Assembly (NCBI GenBank): GCA_031423955.1
Contig: JANPGJ010000701.1
Span: 1-5,528 of the forward strand
Length of the DNA stretch: 5,528 bases
DNA from: JAEUOS01 sp031423955
Lineage (GTDB): Bacteria > Pseudomonadota > Gammaproteobacteria > Burkholderiales > JAEUOS01
Direction of reading: 5' to 3'
Shown: piece by piece, positions 1-5,528 of the stretch
Numbering within the stretch: position 1 is the first letter of the stretch
How the letters are laid out: each line of letters opens with the position of its first letter
Notes under the pieces: model-generated
What the model was told of the DNA's origin: nothing
Database searches by the model: none
Seen by the model: only the letters and a program-made list of their open reading frames with translations
Translations under genes and position numbers: made by a program

Positions 1-132
1 GATGTGTCGCGTGCCGGCTTTTCCGCGGTGCGGATCGCGCTGGTCTACGATCCGCTGCAAGGCATCGTGAGCAACAACAACCCCTATGCCGATGGCCGCA
101 TGTGGCAATTGTTCATCGCCGCCACCCGCTGA
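1..132 (+). CDS. C-terminal end of an unrecognised protein (partial)
   Basis: Frame 1 is open from the first base to a TGA at 130-132 and encodes 43 residues, beginning DVSRAGFSAVRIAL and ending in GRMWQLFIAATR. The 5' part lies outside the window. The codons are G/C-rich at the third position, as in the neighbouring genes, and the frame ends just before the convergent prsT stop, so a real gene end is likely. The tail is mixed hydrophobic and polar (VRIALVYDPLQ, then an Asn-rich turn, then WQLFIAA), compatible with a beta-strand-rich soluble or exported domain. No motif identifies a family. The neighbourhood suggests an exopolysaccharide or exosortase-linked function, but that is context only. 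The tail does not look like the end of an EpsI protein as I remember it. Confidence 0.6.
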   Translation, partial: DVSRAGFSAVRIALVYDPLQGIVSNNNPYADGRMWQLFIAATR

Positions 133-133
133 T

Positions 134-151
134 CCCGCCGAACCCTGCGGG
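134..151. repeat. Small inverted repeat in the convergent gap
   Basis: The 27 bases between the two convergent stop codons contain CCCGC (134-138) and GCGGG (147-151), which could form a 5-bp stem with an 8-base loop. An alternative ACCC-TGC-GGGT palindrome (142-152) competes with it. Neither arm is followed by a run of T on either strand, so this is not a standard intrinsic terminator. It may still contribute to 3' end formation for both genes, or be chance in GC-rich DNA. Confidence 0.2.
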
Positions 152-159
152 TCACTCGC

Positions 160-2970
160 TCACAATTCTGCGAGCAGTTTCGCTACTTCGGCTTGCGAAA
201 CGTATTTGTCACCCAGTTTCGCGAGCGCCTCGAGTTCCTTGCGTGCTTCAGGCTTCTTTCCAGCTTGCATCAGCACGCGGGCATAGTTGAGGCGGATCGT
301 CGGATCCGGTGGCAGTGCGCTCGCCGCCTTGGACAGCAAGTCGAGCGCACGGACAGTGTCGCCGCTTTCGGCCAGCAGCATCGCCAGCGTATCCATGAAT
401 TGCGCCTGCCCGGGCGCCACCTTGTTGGCCTTTTCCGCGAGCGCAATCGCATCCGGCTGCTTCAGCTTGCCCGCGACAATGGCCATGTTGTTGAGCAACA
501 GCGGTTCGTCCGGTCGCAGCAACAAGGCAGCGCGAAACTGCTTGCCGGCTTCACGCCAATCACCCTTGACCAGCGCATCCTCTCCAAGATAGCCGAGAAA
601 CGCCGCATCACGCGGGTGGTCGGCCAGCCAGCGTGAACTCACCCGCTCCGCGTCCACCTTGTCGCCCGCCAGCACCAGTGACGCATGCAGCTTCATGGTA
701 AGGTCCCGATTCGGCTCGAACTTCAGGGCGGTGCGAAACGCATCCGCCGCCGCGCCCCATGCCTTGACCGCCAACTCAACGTCCCCGAGCAGCACCGATC
801 CCGCCGGGTCGTTGGGCAGCGCCTTTTGCAACTCGCGCGCGGTGGCGCGCGCATCCTTGTCGCGGCCCAGGGCAAGCTGGAGTTTCACCAGCCCCTTGTA
901 GCTCATGACATGCCCGGGGTTGACCTCGATCGCCTTGCGCAGGCTGCGCATCGCATTATCGAAGTCCCTGTTCCTGGCATGAATCTCGGCGATCTGCAGG
1001 TGGGGAACGACGGAATTGGGTTGAATCGCCGCCAGTTTCCCGAAGGTTGCGAGCGCCTGATCGAGTTCACCGGCCGCCTGTTGCGCGGTGCCCAGCGCTG
1101 CAAGGACATCTGCGCGCCCGGGCAGCACCGCCAGGGCCTCCTGCCCTGTGGCGACCGCCTTTTTCGGGTCCTTGTGGGTCAGGTACATGTCGACCAGCGC
1201 CACGCGCGCGGATGCGTCGGCGGGATCGGCGGCGATGGCCTTCTGCAGAACAGCGCTGATCTCATTCAACGGCGCCCTGACCAACATCTTGACCTTGGCC
1301 AGCGCGACATACGCGGCCACGTTCTTCGGGTCGGCGGCAAGCACCGCCTCGAAACGCTTGATCGCAGCCTCGGGCTTGCCGTCGGCCTGATCCATCGCCG
1401 CAAGTGCGGAAGATGCCGAATAAAATCCCGGATTGATCTGCAGTGCCTGTTCAAAATTCTTGCGCGCAGATGCGATATCGAATTTCGCCAAATATATGCG
1501 CCCGCGCAAATTGAACGTCAGCATGCTGTTGGGCGTTTTTTTCTCGAGTCTGTCAACCGCCTCGAGAGCCTTGTCGAGCCTTGACCTGTGCAGCAAACTG
1601 GCGATCAGCGCCATATCAGCGGTGATGCTCTTGTCGGTGGCTGCAATCTGCTCGAGTTCGGCATACACCGTTTCGCTTTCACCCTTGGCCAGGCGCACCA
1701 GCGCCAGGGCCGTGCGTTTGCCCGCATCGGGTTGTAGTTTGGATGCCTTCAAGAGTGCATCTTCAGCCTTGCGCGGGTCACCTGCCTGCAAATAGACATT
1801 GCCCGCCAGTTGCAGCAGGTCCGCATCGGTATCGATTTTGGCCACGACCGGCTCAAGGATGTTGAGTGCCTTGGCATGTTGGCCAGCGTTCAGATAGGTG
1901 AGGATCAACAGCCGCCGCGTATTGAGCGACTGCGGGTCGCCCTGGAGCGCCTTGAGCAAAAGGGATTCCGCCTGCGCCAGCGCATTGAGGTTGTATTCGA
2001 CGGCCCCTGCCAGTTGCAATGCCGGCGCAGAATCGGGATAAAAATTCAACAATCGCGACACCGCTTCCTTGGCCGTCGCAAAGTCACGCTTGGCGAACGC
2101 GACCCTGGCGCGCAGCATCAAGGTGTAGTAGTAGTCGGGTATGGCTTTCCTGAGGACTTCAACCTCCTTTTCAGCCTCGCCAAATCTGGGCGATGCCGGG
2201 TCGAATCGGGCTTGCGTAAGAAGCGCCAACGCATATGGCGCGCGCAAGCCCGGCAAATCCGGACGAGCCTCGATTGCCTTGCGATAGCTTGCGGCCCCAT
2301 CTTCGACACGGTCGGTGGCCAACAGAAAATCACCCTTCAACTTGAGGGCATCGGGATTGGCAGGGTCAGCCGCAAGCGCCTGATCGAGCGCCGTCAGCGC
2401 GGCCGTCACGTTGCCACCGAAGGCCTTGATCCGCGCGCGCGCCATCAGCCCGGGAACATGCCCGGGCTTCATGCGCAAGGCCTCGTCAGCCGCGGTCAGC
2501 GCGGCAGCCCCATCGCCCGCCACCAGTTGTGCCAACGCCGTCATCGCCATTACATCGGCTTTGGCGGCGACCGATACGGCCGGCGACAGCCGCGCGAGTT
2601 CGATTGCCTTGGCGGCCTGATTGGCCGCGATCAGCGCACGCATGAGCAGCGGCGTGACTTCATCGGTCGGATATCTGGCGTCGCCGGCCCTGCGCAATTC
2701 AACCACCGCTGCGGCAACATCGCCATTCTCGAACAAGGCTTTGCCGAGCAGAAAGCGGGCCTCGGCCGAATCCGGCAGCTTCTGCAGGGCGCTCTTGGTC
2801 TGGATGATCGCTGTCTTGTAGTCGCGCTTGGCGATATGTTGCTTGGCAGACTCGAGCAAGACAGCAGGCTTTTCGCCGGTGCAACCGGCACTTGCCAGCA
2901 GAACAGCCGTTGCAAGGGTAGCCGCGGTCAAGCGAATATAGAAGAAATGCTTGTTCAATCGCGATGTCAT
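160..2970 (-). CDS. prsT: PEP-CTERM system TPR-repeat lipoprotein (PrsT type)
   Basis: A 936-residue protein. Residues 1-30 form a lipoprotein signal: basic n-region (R4, K7, R13), hydrophobic stretch L14-A28, and LASAGC with the candidate lipidated Cys at 30. The -3 residue is Ser rather than Leu, so the lipobox is slightly off consensus. Residue +2 is Thr, not Asp, which under the E. coli rule predicts the outer membrane. From about residue 35 to the end the chain is continuous helical 34-residue TPR units, for example residues 35-68 and 69-102, with repeated patterns such as AEARFLLGKALFENGD and ALxxxP. Signal, length near 900 and the opening repeat match my knowledge of the PrsT family (TIGR02917), found next to exosortase and EPS genes. 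The family has no proven biochemical role; a scaffold in export or assembly of sorted proteins or polysaccharide is inferred. The ATG at 2970 is chosen because it gives the signal peptide directly; only a weak GGGA lies 12-15 bases upstream. The gene is intact and probably transcribed from its own promoter, given the 426-base gap behind it. Confidence 0.9.
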   Translation of the reverse strand: MTSRLNKHFFYIRLTAATLATAVLLASAGCTGEKPAVLLESAKQHIAKRDYKTAIIQTKSALQKLPDSAEARFLLGKALFENGDVAAAVVELRRAGDARYPTDEVTPLLMRALIAANQAAKAIELARLSPAVSVAAKADVMAMTALAQLVAGDGAAALTAADEALRMKPGHVPGLMARARIKAFGGNVTAALTALDQALAADPANPDALKLKGDFLLATDRVEDGAASYRKAIEARPDLPGLRAPYALALLTQARFDPASPRFGEAEKEVEVLRKAIPDYYYTLMLRARVAFAKRDFATAKEAVSRLLNFYPDSAPALQLAGAVEYNLNALAQAESLLLKALQGDPQSLNTRRLLILTYLNAGQHAKALNILEPVVAKIDTDADLLQLAGNVYLQAGDPRKAEDALLKASKLQPDAGKRTALALVRLAKGESETVYAELEQIAATDKSITADMALIASLLHRSRLDKALEAVDRLEKKTPNSMLTFNLRGRIYLAKFDIASARKNFEQALQINPGFYSASSALAAMDQADGKPEAAIKRFEAVLAADPKNVAAYVALAKVKMLVRAPLNEISAVLQKAIAADPADASARVALVDMYLTHKDPKKAVATGQEALAVLPGRADVLAALGTAQQAAGELDQALATFGKLAAIQPNSVVPHLQIAEIHARNRDFDNAMRSLRKAIEVNPGHVMSYKGLVKLQLALGRDKDARATARELQKALPNDPAGSVLLGDVELAVKAWGAAADAFRTALKFEPNRDLTMKLHASLVLAGDKVDAERVSSRWLADHPRDAAFLGYLGEDALVKGDWREAGKQFRAALLLRPDEPLLLNNMAIVAGKLKQPDAIALAEKANKVAPGQAQFMDTLAMLLAESGDTVRALDLLSKAASALPPDPTIRLNYARVLMQAGKKPEARKELEALAKLGDKYVSQAEVAKLLAEL

Positions 2971-3026
2971 TTTTCGTCAGATCCCGATACTGGTGAATAC
3001 TGCCGGCATTCTTTCGCCACACTTGG

Positions 3027-3041
3027 GCAAGGGCAACTCCA
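3027..3041 (-). promoter_or_regulatory. Candidate sigma-54 (RpoN) -24/-12 promoter for prsT
   Basis: Read on the minus strand, 3041-3027 is TGGAGTTGCCCTTGC. It has the spacing of the RpoN consensus (TGGCAC, N5, TTGC): TGG, eight bases, TTGC, so the invariant GG and GC are exactly ten bases apart. The CAC of the -24 element is not conserved. A start site about 12 bases downstream would fall near 3015 and leave a leader of about 45 bases before the prsT ATG. PEP-CTERM genomes commonly encode the sigma-54-dependent response regulator PrsR, which makes this site plausible. By chance a 7-base match like this is expected at the few-percent level in a gap of this size. Confidence 0.35.
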
Positions 3042-3055
3042 CAGCGTACGCCAGC

Positions 3056-3072
3056 CATGACTTAGCGTCATG
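3056..3072. promoter_or_regulatory. Perfect dyad upstream of prsT, possible operator
   Basis: CATGAC (3056-3061), five bases TTAGC, then GTCATG (3067-3072) form a perfect 6-bp inverted repeat. It lies 86 to 102 bases upstream of the prsT ATG and 15 bases upstream of the sigma-54-like -24 element. Size and spacing resemble a binding site for a dimeric regulator. It is not followed by a T run, so it is unlikely to be a terminator for the upstream gene. The regulator is unknown. Confidence 0.35.
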
Positions 3073-3381
3073 ATTCTACCGCTGCACCAGCCATCCGGGT
3101 CAGCCATTGCGCCGCGCCCCGGACAACACAGGCCTCGCCGCGTCTGTGCAAGGGAGTCCGTCTGCCGCGATAAGTTGCGGGTTGGCAACCACGACACCGA
3201 TGCGCCGATTGCTTTCGTCGCCGGTGATTGCCGTCCGCCGGTCGCACCGGATGGCGCGGGCAATTTTGCAGGCTCCGTCAGTGCGGCGCTGATCGGGCGT
3301 GTCAACCATGCCAGGCAGGACACCCGCGACCCATCCGTCATTTTGCTGACGATTGCAATTATTGACCAGCCGGCGATCATG

Positions 3382-3396
3382 GCCGCAGCGAGCGGC
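3382..3396 (-). repeat. GC-rich hairpin abutting the beta-helix gene stop
   Basis: Immediately after the TGA of the beta-helix gene the minus strand reads GCCGC, five bases TCGCT, GCGGC: a perfect 5-bp GC stem. No U-tract follows, so it does not qualify as an intrinsic terminator. It could stabilise the 3' end of the message or be chance. Confidence 0.25.
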
Positions 3397-4617
3397 TCAC
3401 GGCGGCGGGCCAAGGCTTTGAAGCGCGCCCGGCACAAGTTTCGTGCCCCGTCCAAGCACTTGCGACTGCCTCGGATGCAGATATTCGCGCTGCGCCACAT
3501 GCAACACGCCGGCGGTTTGCTGCGCCAGGAGCGATCGACCGACCACCGGCGAATTCGCCCGCAAGCGATAGTCGCCACGATCGGGATCGACGAAATCATC
3601 GCGCTGCGCAGTGAAATTGTTGCGGTACTCGCCTACGCCCGCAGTTTCGAGCGAACCAGCGCCGATCAACAGGTTGTTCACCGCGAGCAACCGCCGATTC
3701 TCCGGATTGACTACCAGAAACACGCCGCCACTGGCACGATTGTCGATCAGGGTGTTGTTGATCAGGTGCAACTCGTTGCGCGGCCAGTGATAGCCCTCGG
3801 CGCCAAACGACAGCAGCGTCGGATTGCTGGTGAGCGCGCCTTGCTCGATGATGTTGCCCACGACATGGGCAACGCCGCCGCTCGGAAATTCAAGTTCATA
3901 GCTCGCGGCGCCGCCGGTCTCGTCAGTCAGGCGGTTGTAGAGAATCCGGCTTTCGGCGGCCCGGCTCTTGAGCAGATGACCGACGCGCGCATGATGGAAA
4001 TAGCTGGACGTCACCGTCAGCCGCGCAATGGTGCCGACGTAGAGGTTGTGGCTGTAGCCATCGCCGTGGCCGTTGTTGCCAAACTCGCTGCCTTCGATCT
4101 CGAGTTGGGTATCGGCTTCATTGCCGGTCAGGATGCCGTTCTCGTTGTCGAGGAAGGCGCAATTGCGGACCACGAGGTGCCCGCGTTCAAAGCGGATGCC
4201 GGCGCCATTGCGGCTGGGCACACGCGCGCCGATGAAATCGATGTTTTCAACCACCAGATGCCTGCTGCGGACTACCCAGATCGCCTTGCTCTCCGCACTG
4301 GCCCCCGCAGCCACCAGCCGCGCCCGGCCACCGACGGCGCGAATGACGATCCCGTCGCGGTCCCATACCGCTACATCGCCGCGGTACTCCTCGGCATCGA
4401 TTTCGATGGTGTCGCCGGAACGGGCGATGGCGGCAGCGGCCGACGGGCTGCGCAGCACGCGGGTTGCGCCAACCTGCAGGACCCGGCCCCGCGCGACGCC
4501 TGCGCGCGCGGCGTCACTCATGTCGGCGGCGCATACGGTGAGCGAAAATAGGCAGCTTGCGAGTGCCGCGGCGACCAGCAGCGGGCTGGCAATCTCGGAT
4601 ATTTGGCGTGTGGTCAT
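3397..4617 (-). CDS. Exported right-handed parallel beta-helix protein, pectate-lyase-like fold
   Basis: A 406-residue protein. The ATG at 4617 is preferred over one at 4719 because it opens a typical signal peptide: MTTRQ, a hydrophobic core at about residues 9-28, and a VCA-AD cleavage site after residue 30. The extra 34 residues of the longer form look like non-coding translation. From about residue 44 to 341 the chain shows short strand-turn units typical of beta-helices, with Asn-rich turns (LVVENIDFIGA, HLVVRNCAFLDNENGI, HLINNTLIDN, AVNNLLIG). The most distinctive block is residues 184-245: HGDGYSHNLYVG, then GHLLKSRA (about 213-220), then YELEFP (240-245). The end DYRLRANSPVVGRS and PGALQ is common in this superfamily. 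The fold (Beta_helix, PF13229-like) is used by polysaccharide lyases and mannuronan C5-epimerases. I infer a role on a secreted polysaccharide; substrate and activity cannot be read from the sequence. No PEP-CTERM anchor is present. No clear Shine-Dalgarno precedes the start. Confidence 0.85.
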   Translation of the reverse strand: MTTRQISEIASPLLVAAALASCLFSLTVCAADMSDAARAGVARGRVLQVGATRVLRSPSAAAAIARSGDTIEIDAEEYRGDVAVWDRDGIVIRAVGGRARLVAAGASAESKAIWVVRSRHLVVENIDFIGARVPSRNGAGIRFERGHLVVRNCAFLDNENGILTGNEADTQLEIEGSEFGNNGHGDGYSHNLYVGTIARLTVTSSYFHHARVGHLLKSRAAESRILYNRLTDETGGAASYELEFPSGGVAHVVGNIIEQGALTSNPTLLSFGAEGYHWPRNELHLINNTLIDNRASGGVFLVVNPENRRLLAVNNLLIGAGSLETAGVGEYRNNFTAQRDDFVDPDRGDYRLRANSPVVGRSLLAQQTAGVLHVAQREYLHPRQSQVLGRGTKLVPGALQSLGPPP

Positions 4618-4833
4618 TGTCTGGCGCACTTCATTGACCCGTACTGTACTAGCTCCGCGCGGCGGGCGAATGCCCGGATGGCCGAGGGCATCCATGTTCG
4701 GCGCAAAAGTGCCAGCCATGAATTTATTTCGACGGACAGCTAGCAGGATGCCCGGGCAAGTGCGCGTATGGCGATCGAAATTCCGAACCGGCTCTAGTCC
4801 ATCGCGGCGCGATCACTGTCAATGAAAAGCCCG

Positions 4834-4873
4834 ATGATTACTGGCAACGCTGAAGCATTAGCGGGGTAATCAT
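4834..4873. repeat. 8-bp inverted repeat with nested stem upstream of the dehydrogenase gene
   Basis: ATGATTAC (4834-4841) and GTAATCAT (4866-4873) are perfect reverse complements separated by 24 bases. Inside, CGCT (4848-4851) can pair with AGCG (4860-4863), giving an interrupted hairpin with an internal loop and an 8-base terminal loop. It lies about 150 bases upstream of the GTG start and overlaps the sigma-54-like element. It could be an operator pair or a transcript structure; no regulator is known. Confidence 0.4.
4842..4857 (+). promoter_or_regulatory. Weak sigma-54-like element upstream of the dehydrogenase gene
   Basis: TGGCAACGCTGAAGCA has TGGCA at the -24 position and GCA at the -12 position, with GG and GC exactly ten bases apart. 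The two T residues of the TTGC box are replaced by AA, which weakens the call. A start near 4868 would give a leader of about 155 bases. It is entirely inside the inverted repeat 4834-4873. Confidence 0.22.
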
Positions 4874-5010
4874 GCTTTCTTCAACGATCAATGGCAGTTG
4901 GGTGGGTGATATCATTCATTGGTTCGAACGCAGAATTACTCTCCGTCTGCGCCGATCGACTCAGCTGCGCAAGAAGCCTTTCTGCGACAGATTCGCTCGC
5001 GCTACCATCT

Positions 5011-5017
5011 GGAAGGA
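5011..5017 (+). promoter_or_regulatory. Ribosome binding site deciding the GTG start
   Basis: GGAAGGA is a strong Shine-Dalgarno match five bases before the GTG at 5023. It fixes the start of the dehydrogenase, whose first residues MKISVFGLGYVG match the known N-terminus of the family. Confidence 0.8.
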
Positions 5018-5022
5018 TCGCT

Positions 5023-5528
5023 GTGAAGATTTCGGTATTCGGCTTGGGTTACGTGGGTGCCGTATCCTGCGGTTGCCTTTCGGCGATCGGGCATCAGGTG
5101 ATCGGTGTCGATACGAACGCGCTCAAGGTTCGTATGATCAACGACGGCGAATCGCCGGTGGTCGAGGACGGCATCAACGAGTTGATCGCCGCGGCTGTCA
5201 AGGCCGGAAACCTGCGGGCCACCGCGGATGTCGAAGACGCTGTTCTCAATTCGGAGATTTCGCTGATATCGGTTGCGACACCGTCGAACCCGAATTACAC
5301 ACCAAACTTGACGGCGATTGATGCCGTGATTCGCTCGATCGGCGCCGTGATACGCAAGAAGACCGGCGCGCACACCGTCGTCATCCGCAGTACGGTGCAG
5401 CCAGGCACTACTGAAGACCGTATCCTTCCGCTATTGCTCGAAAGCTCGGGGCGCAACATCGGCGACGGGCTTTCCCTGGTGTTCAATCCCGAATTCCTGC
5501 GTGAAGGTACTTCAGTCAAGGATTTTCA
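5023..5528 (+). CDS. algD: AlgD-type GDP-mannose 6-dehydrogenase / UDP-glucose dehydrogenase family (N-terminal part)
   Basis: The first 168 codons, from a GTG start, of an NAD-dependent nucleotide-sugar dehydrogenase; the rest lies beyond the window. Such enzymes oxidise the C6 hydroxyl of a sugar nucleotide twice to give a uronic acid, in the cytoplasm. The N-terminal Rossmann domain is clear: GLGYVG (residues 7-12) is the GxGxxG dinucleotide loop, and D30 at the end of the second strand (HQVIGVD) is the NAD-ribose ligand position. ESPVVEDGINELI (43-55), SVATPSNPN (83-91), VVIRSTVQPGT (119-129) and FNPEFLREG (154-162) are hallmark family motifs. VFGLGYVGAVSCGCLSAIGH and the TVVIRSTV and NPEFLRE blocks resemble Pseudomonas AlgD more than Ugd as I remember them. 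GDP-mannose is therefore the favoured substrate, which would give GDP-mannuronate. The catalytic Cys and the sugar-binding C-terminal half are not visible, so UDP-glucose or another hexose remains possible. It is transcribed divergently from the beta-helix gene and is probably the first gene of a rightward EPS operon. Confidence 0.88.
   Translation, partial: MKISVFGLGYVGAVSCGCLSAIGHQVIGVDTNALKVRMINDGESPVVEDGINELIAAAVKAGNLRATADVEDAVLNSEISLISVATPSNPNYTPNLTAIDAVIRSIGAVIRKKTGAHTVVIRSTVQPGTTEDRILPLLLESSGRNIGDGLSLVFNPEFLREGTSVKDF

Larger units (their letters stand above)
2971..3396. other. Intergenic region upstream of prsT
   Basis: These 426 bases separate the beta-helix gene stop from the prsT start. 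I see no gene I would defend. The minus frame that continues past the beta-helix TGA stays open to 3100, and another minus frame is open from an ATG at 3380 to 2967. Neither has a ribosome binding site or a recognisable product, and the latter is rich in Trp, Cys and Arg. The prsT-proximal part carries a perfect 6-bp dyad (3056-3072) and a sigma-54-like element (3027-3041). A looser inverted repeat, CCGGTG at 3221-3226 and CACCGG at 3245-3250, is also present and may be chance. The most reasonable reading is a long promoter/leader region for prsT. Confidence 0.6.
4618..5022. other. Divergent intergenic region between beta-helix and dehydrogenase genes
   Basis: These 405 bases lie between two divergent starts and should hold promoters for both. 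Seen here: an 8-bp inverted repeat at 4834-4873 with a nested 4-bp stem; a sigma-54-like element at 4842-4857; an 8-bp palindrome TGATATCA at 4908-4915; and CAATG (4889-4893) paired with CATTG (4917-4921) around that palindrome. The octamer ATGCCCGG occurs twice (4671-4678, 4748-4755). No sigma-70 promoter with good boxes and spacing is visible in either direction. The plus frame from the ATG at 4872 runs out of frame into the dehydrogenase gene and is not considered a gene. Confidence 0.6.

Noticed and set aside
1536..1542. Run of seven A on the coding strand of prsT (GAG AAA AAA ACG), possible slippage or phase-variation site
   Set aside because: A single A7 tract encoding Lys-Lys inside an intact 936-codon gene is common; no downstream stimulatory structure or useful alternative frame was seen.
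1810..3060. Long plus-strand open frame (416 codons) opposite prsT
   Set aside because: It is antisense to a clear TPR lipoprotein gene, in a frame where GC-rich codon bias suppresses stops; its translation is Arg/Gln/Gly-rich without any domain.
2967..3380. Minus-strand ORF of 137 codons filling the gap before prsT
   Set aside because: Rich in Trp, Cys, Arg and Ser, no ribosome binding site, no recognisable motif, and it overlaps the prsT start.
3070..4551. Long plus-strand open frame (493 codons) opposite the beta-helix gene
   Set aside because: It is in exact codon register opposite the beta-helix frame, the usual antisense shadow in GC-rich DNA, and shows no signal, domain or ribosome binding site.
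4691..4715. TGGCAC followed by TTTTGC on the minus strand upstream of the beta-helix gene, resembling a sigma-54 site
   Set aside because: GG and GC are seven bases apart from the nearer TGG and eleven from the farther one; sigma-54 needs ten. It also lies 75 bases or more from the chosen start.
4926..4950. AlgU/sigma-E-like promoter (GAACGC ... TCTGC) before the AlgD-type gene
   Set aside because: The spacer is 14 bases, not 16-17, and both boxes deviate from GAACTT and TCTGA.
4872..5321. Plus-strand ORF of 149 codons beginning upstream of the dehydrogenase gene
   Set aside because: A GCGGGG sequence precedes its ATG, but most of it is an Arg-rich out-of-frame reading of the dehydrogenase gene, whose own GTG start and GGAAGGA site are much stronger.
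5002..5373. Minus-strand ORF of 123 codons opposite the dehydrogenase gene
   Set aside because: It lies antisense to a gene with well-conserved Rossmann and NPEFLRE motifs.
1..5528. CRISPR array, insertion sequence, integrase, tRNA or attachment site
   Set aside because: No regularly spaced repeats, terminal inverted repeats, transposase motifs or tRNA-like cloverleaf sequence were seen on either strand.

Overview
The window (GC-rich, tightly coding, no tRNA or rRNA, no mobile element) looks like part of an exopolysaccharide / PEP-CTERM protein-sorting locus of a Gram-negative proteobacterium. A Betaproteobacterium (Rhodocyclales or Nitrosomonadales type) is my best guess. The evidence is a 936-residue TPR lipoprotein of the PrsT type, known from exosortase/PEP-CTERM genomes, a GDP-mannose/UDP-glucose dehydrogenase of the AlgD type, and a secreted parallel beta-helix protein between them. 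The taxonomic guess is inference; no marker gene is present.

Layout: (1) 1-132 (+), the last 43 codons of an unrecognised protein. (2) 160-2970 (-), prsT, convergent with that gene across a 27-base gap. (3) 2971-3396, a 426-base stretch upstream of prsT without a convincing gene. It holds a perfect 6-bp dyad and a sigma-54-like -24/-12 element pointing at prsT. (4) 3397-4617 (-), an exported right-handed beta-helix protein of 406 residues. (5) 4618-5022, a 405-base divergent intergenic region with an 8-bp inverted repeat and a second, weaker sigma-54-like element pointing at the next gene. (6) 5023-5528 (+), the first 168 codons of an AlgD-like nucleotide-sugar dehydrogenase, starting with GTG after a strong ribosome binding site and running off the window.

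How the parts may work together (inference): the dehydrogenase would supply a uronic-acid nucleotide sugar (GDP-mannuronate or UDP-glucuronate) for an exopolysaccharide. The exported beta-helix protein has the fold used by polysaccharide lyases and C5-epimerases and could trim or modify that polymer. PrsT is the outer-membrane or periplasmic TPR lipoprotein that accompanies exosortase/EPS systems. Exosortase itself, PEP-CTERM substrates, the PrsK/PrsR regulators and glycosyltransferases are not in this window.

No clearly new system is proven here. The most useful leads are the sigma-54-like site and dyad in front of prsT, the nested inverted repeat in front of the dehydrogenase, and the unassigned catalytic potential of the beta-helix protein.
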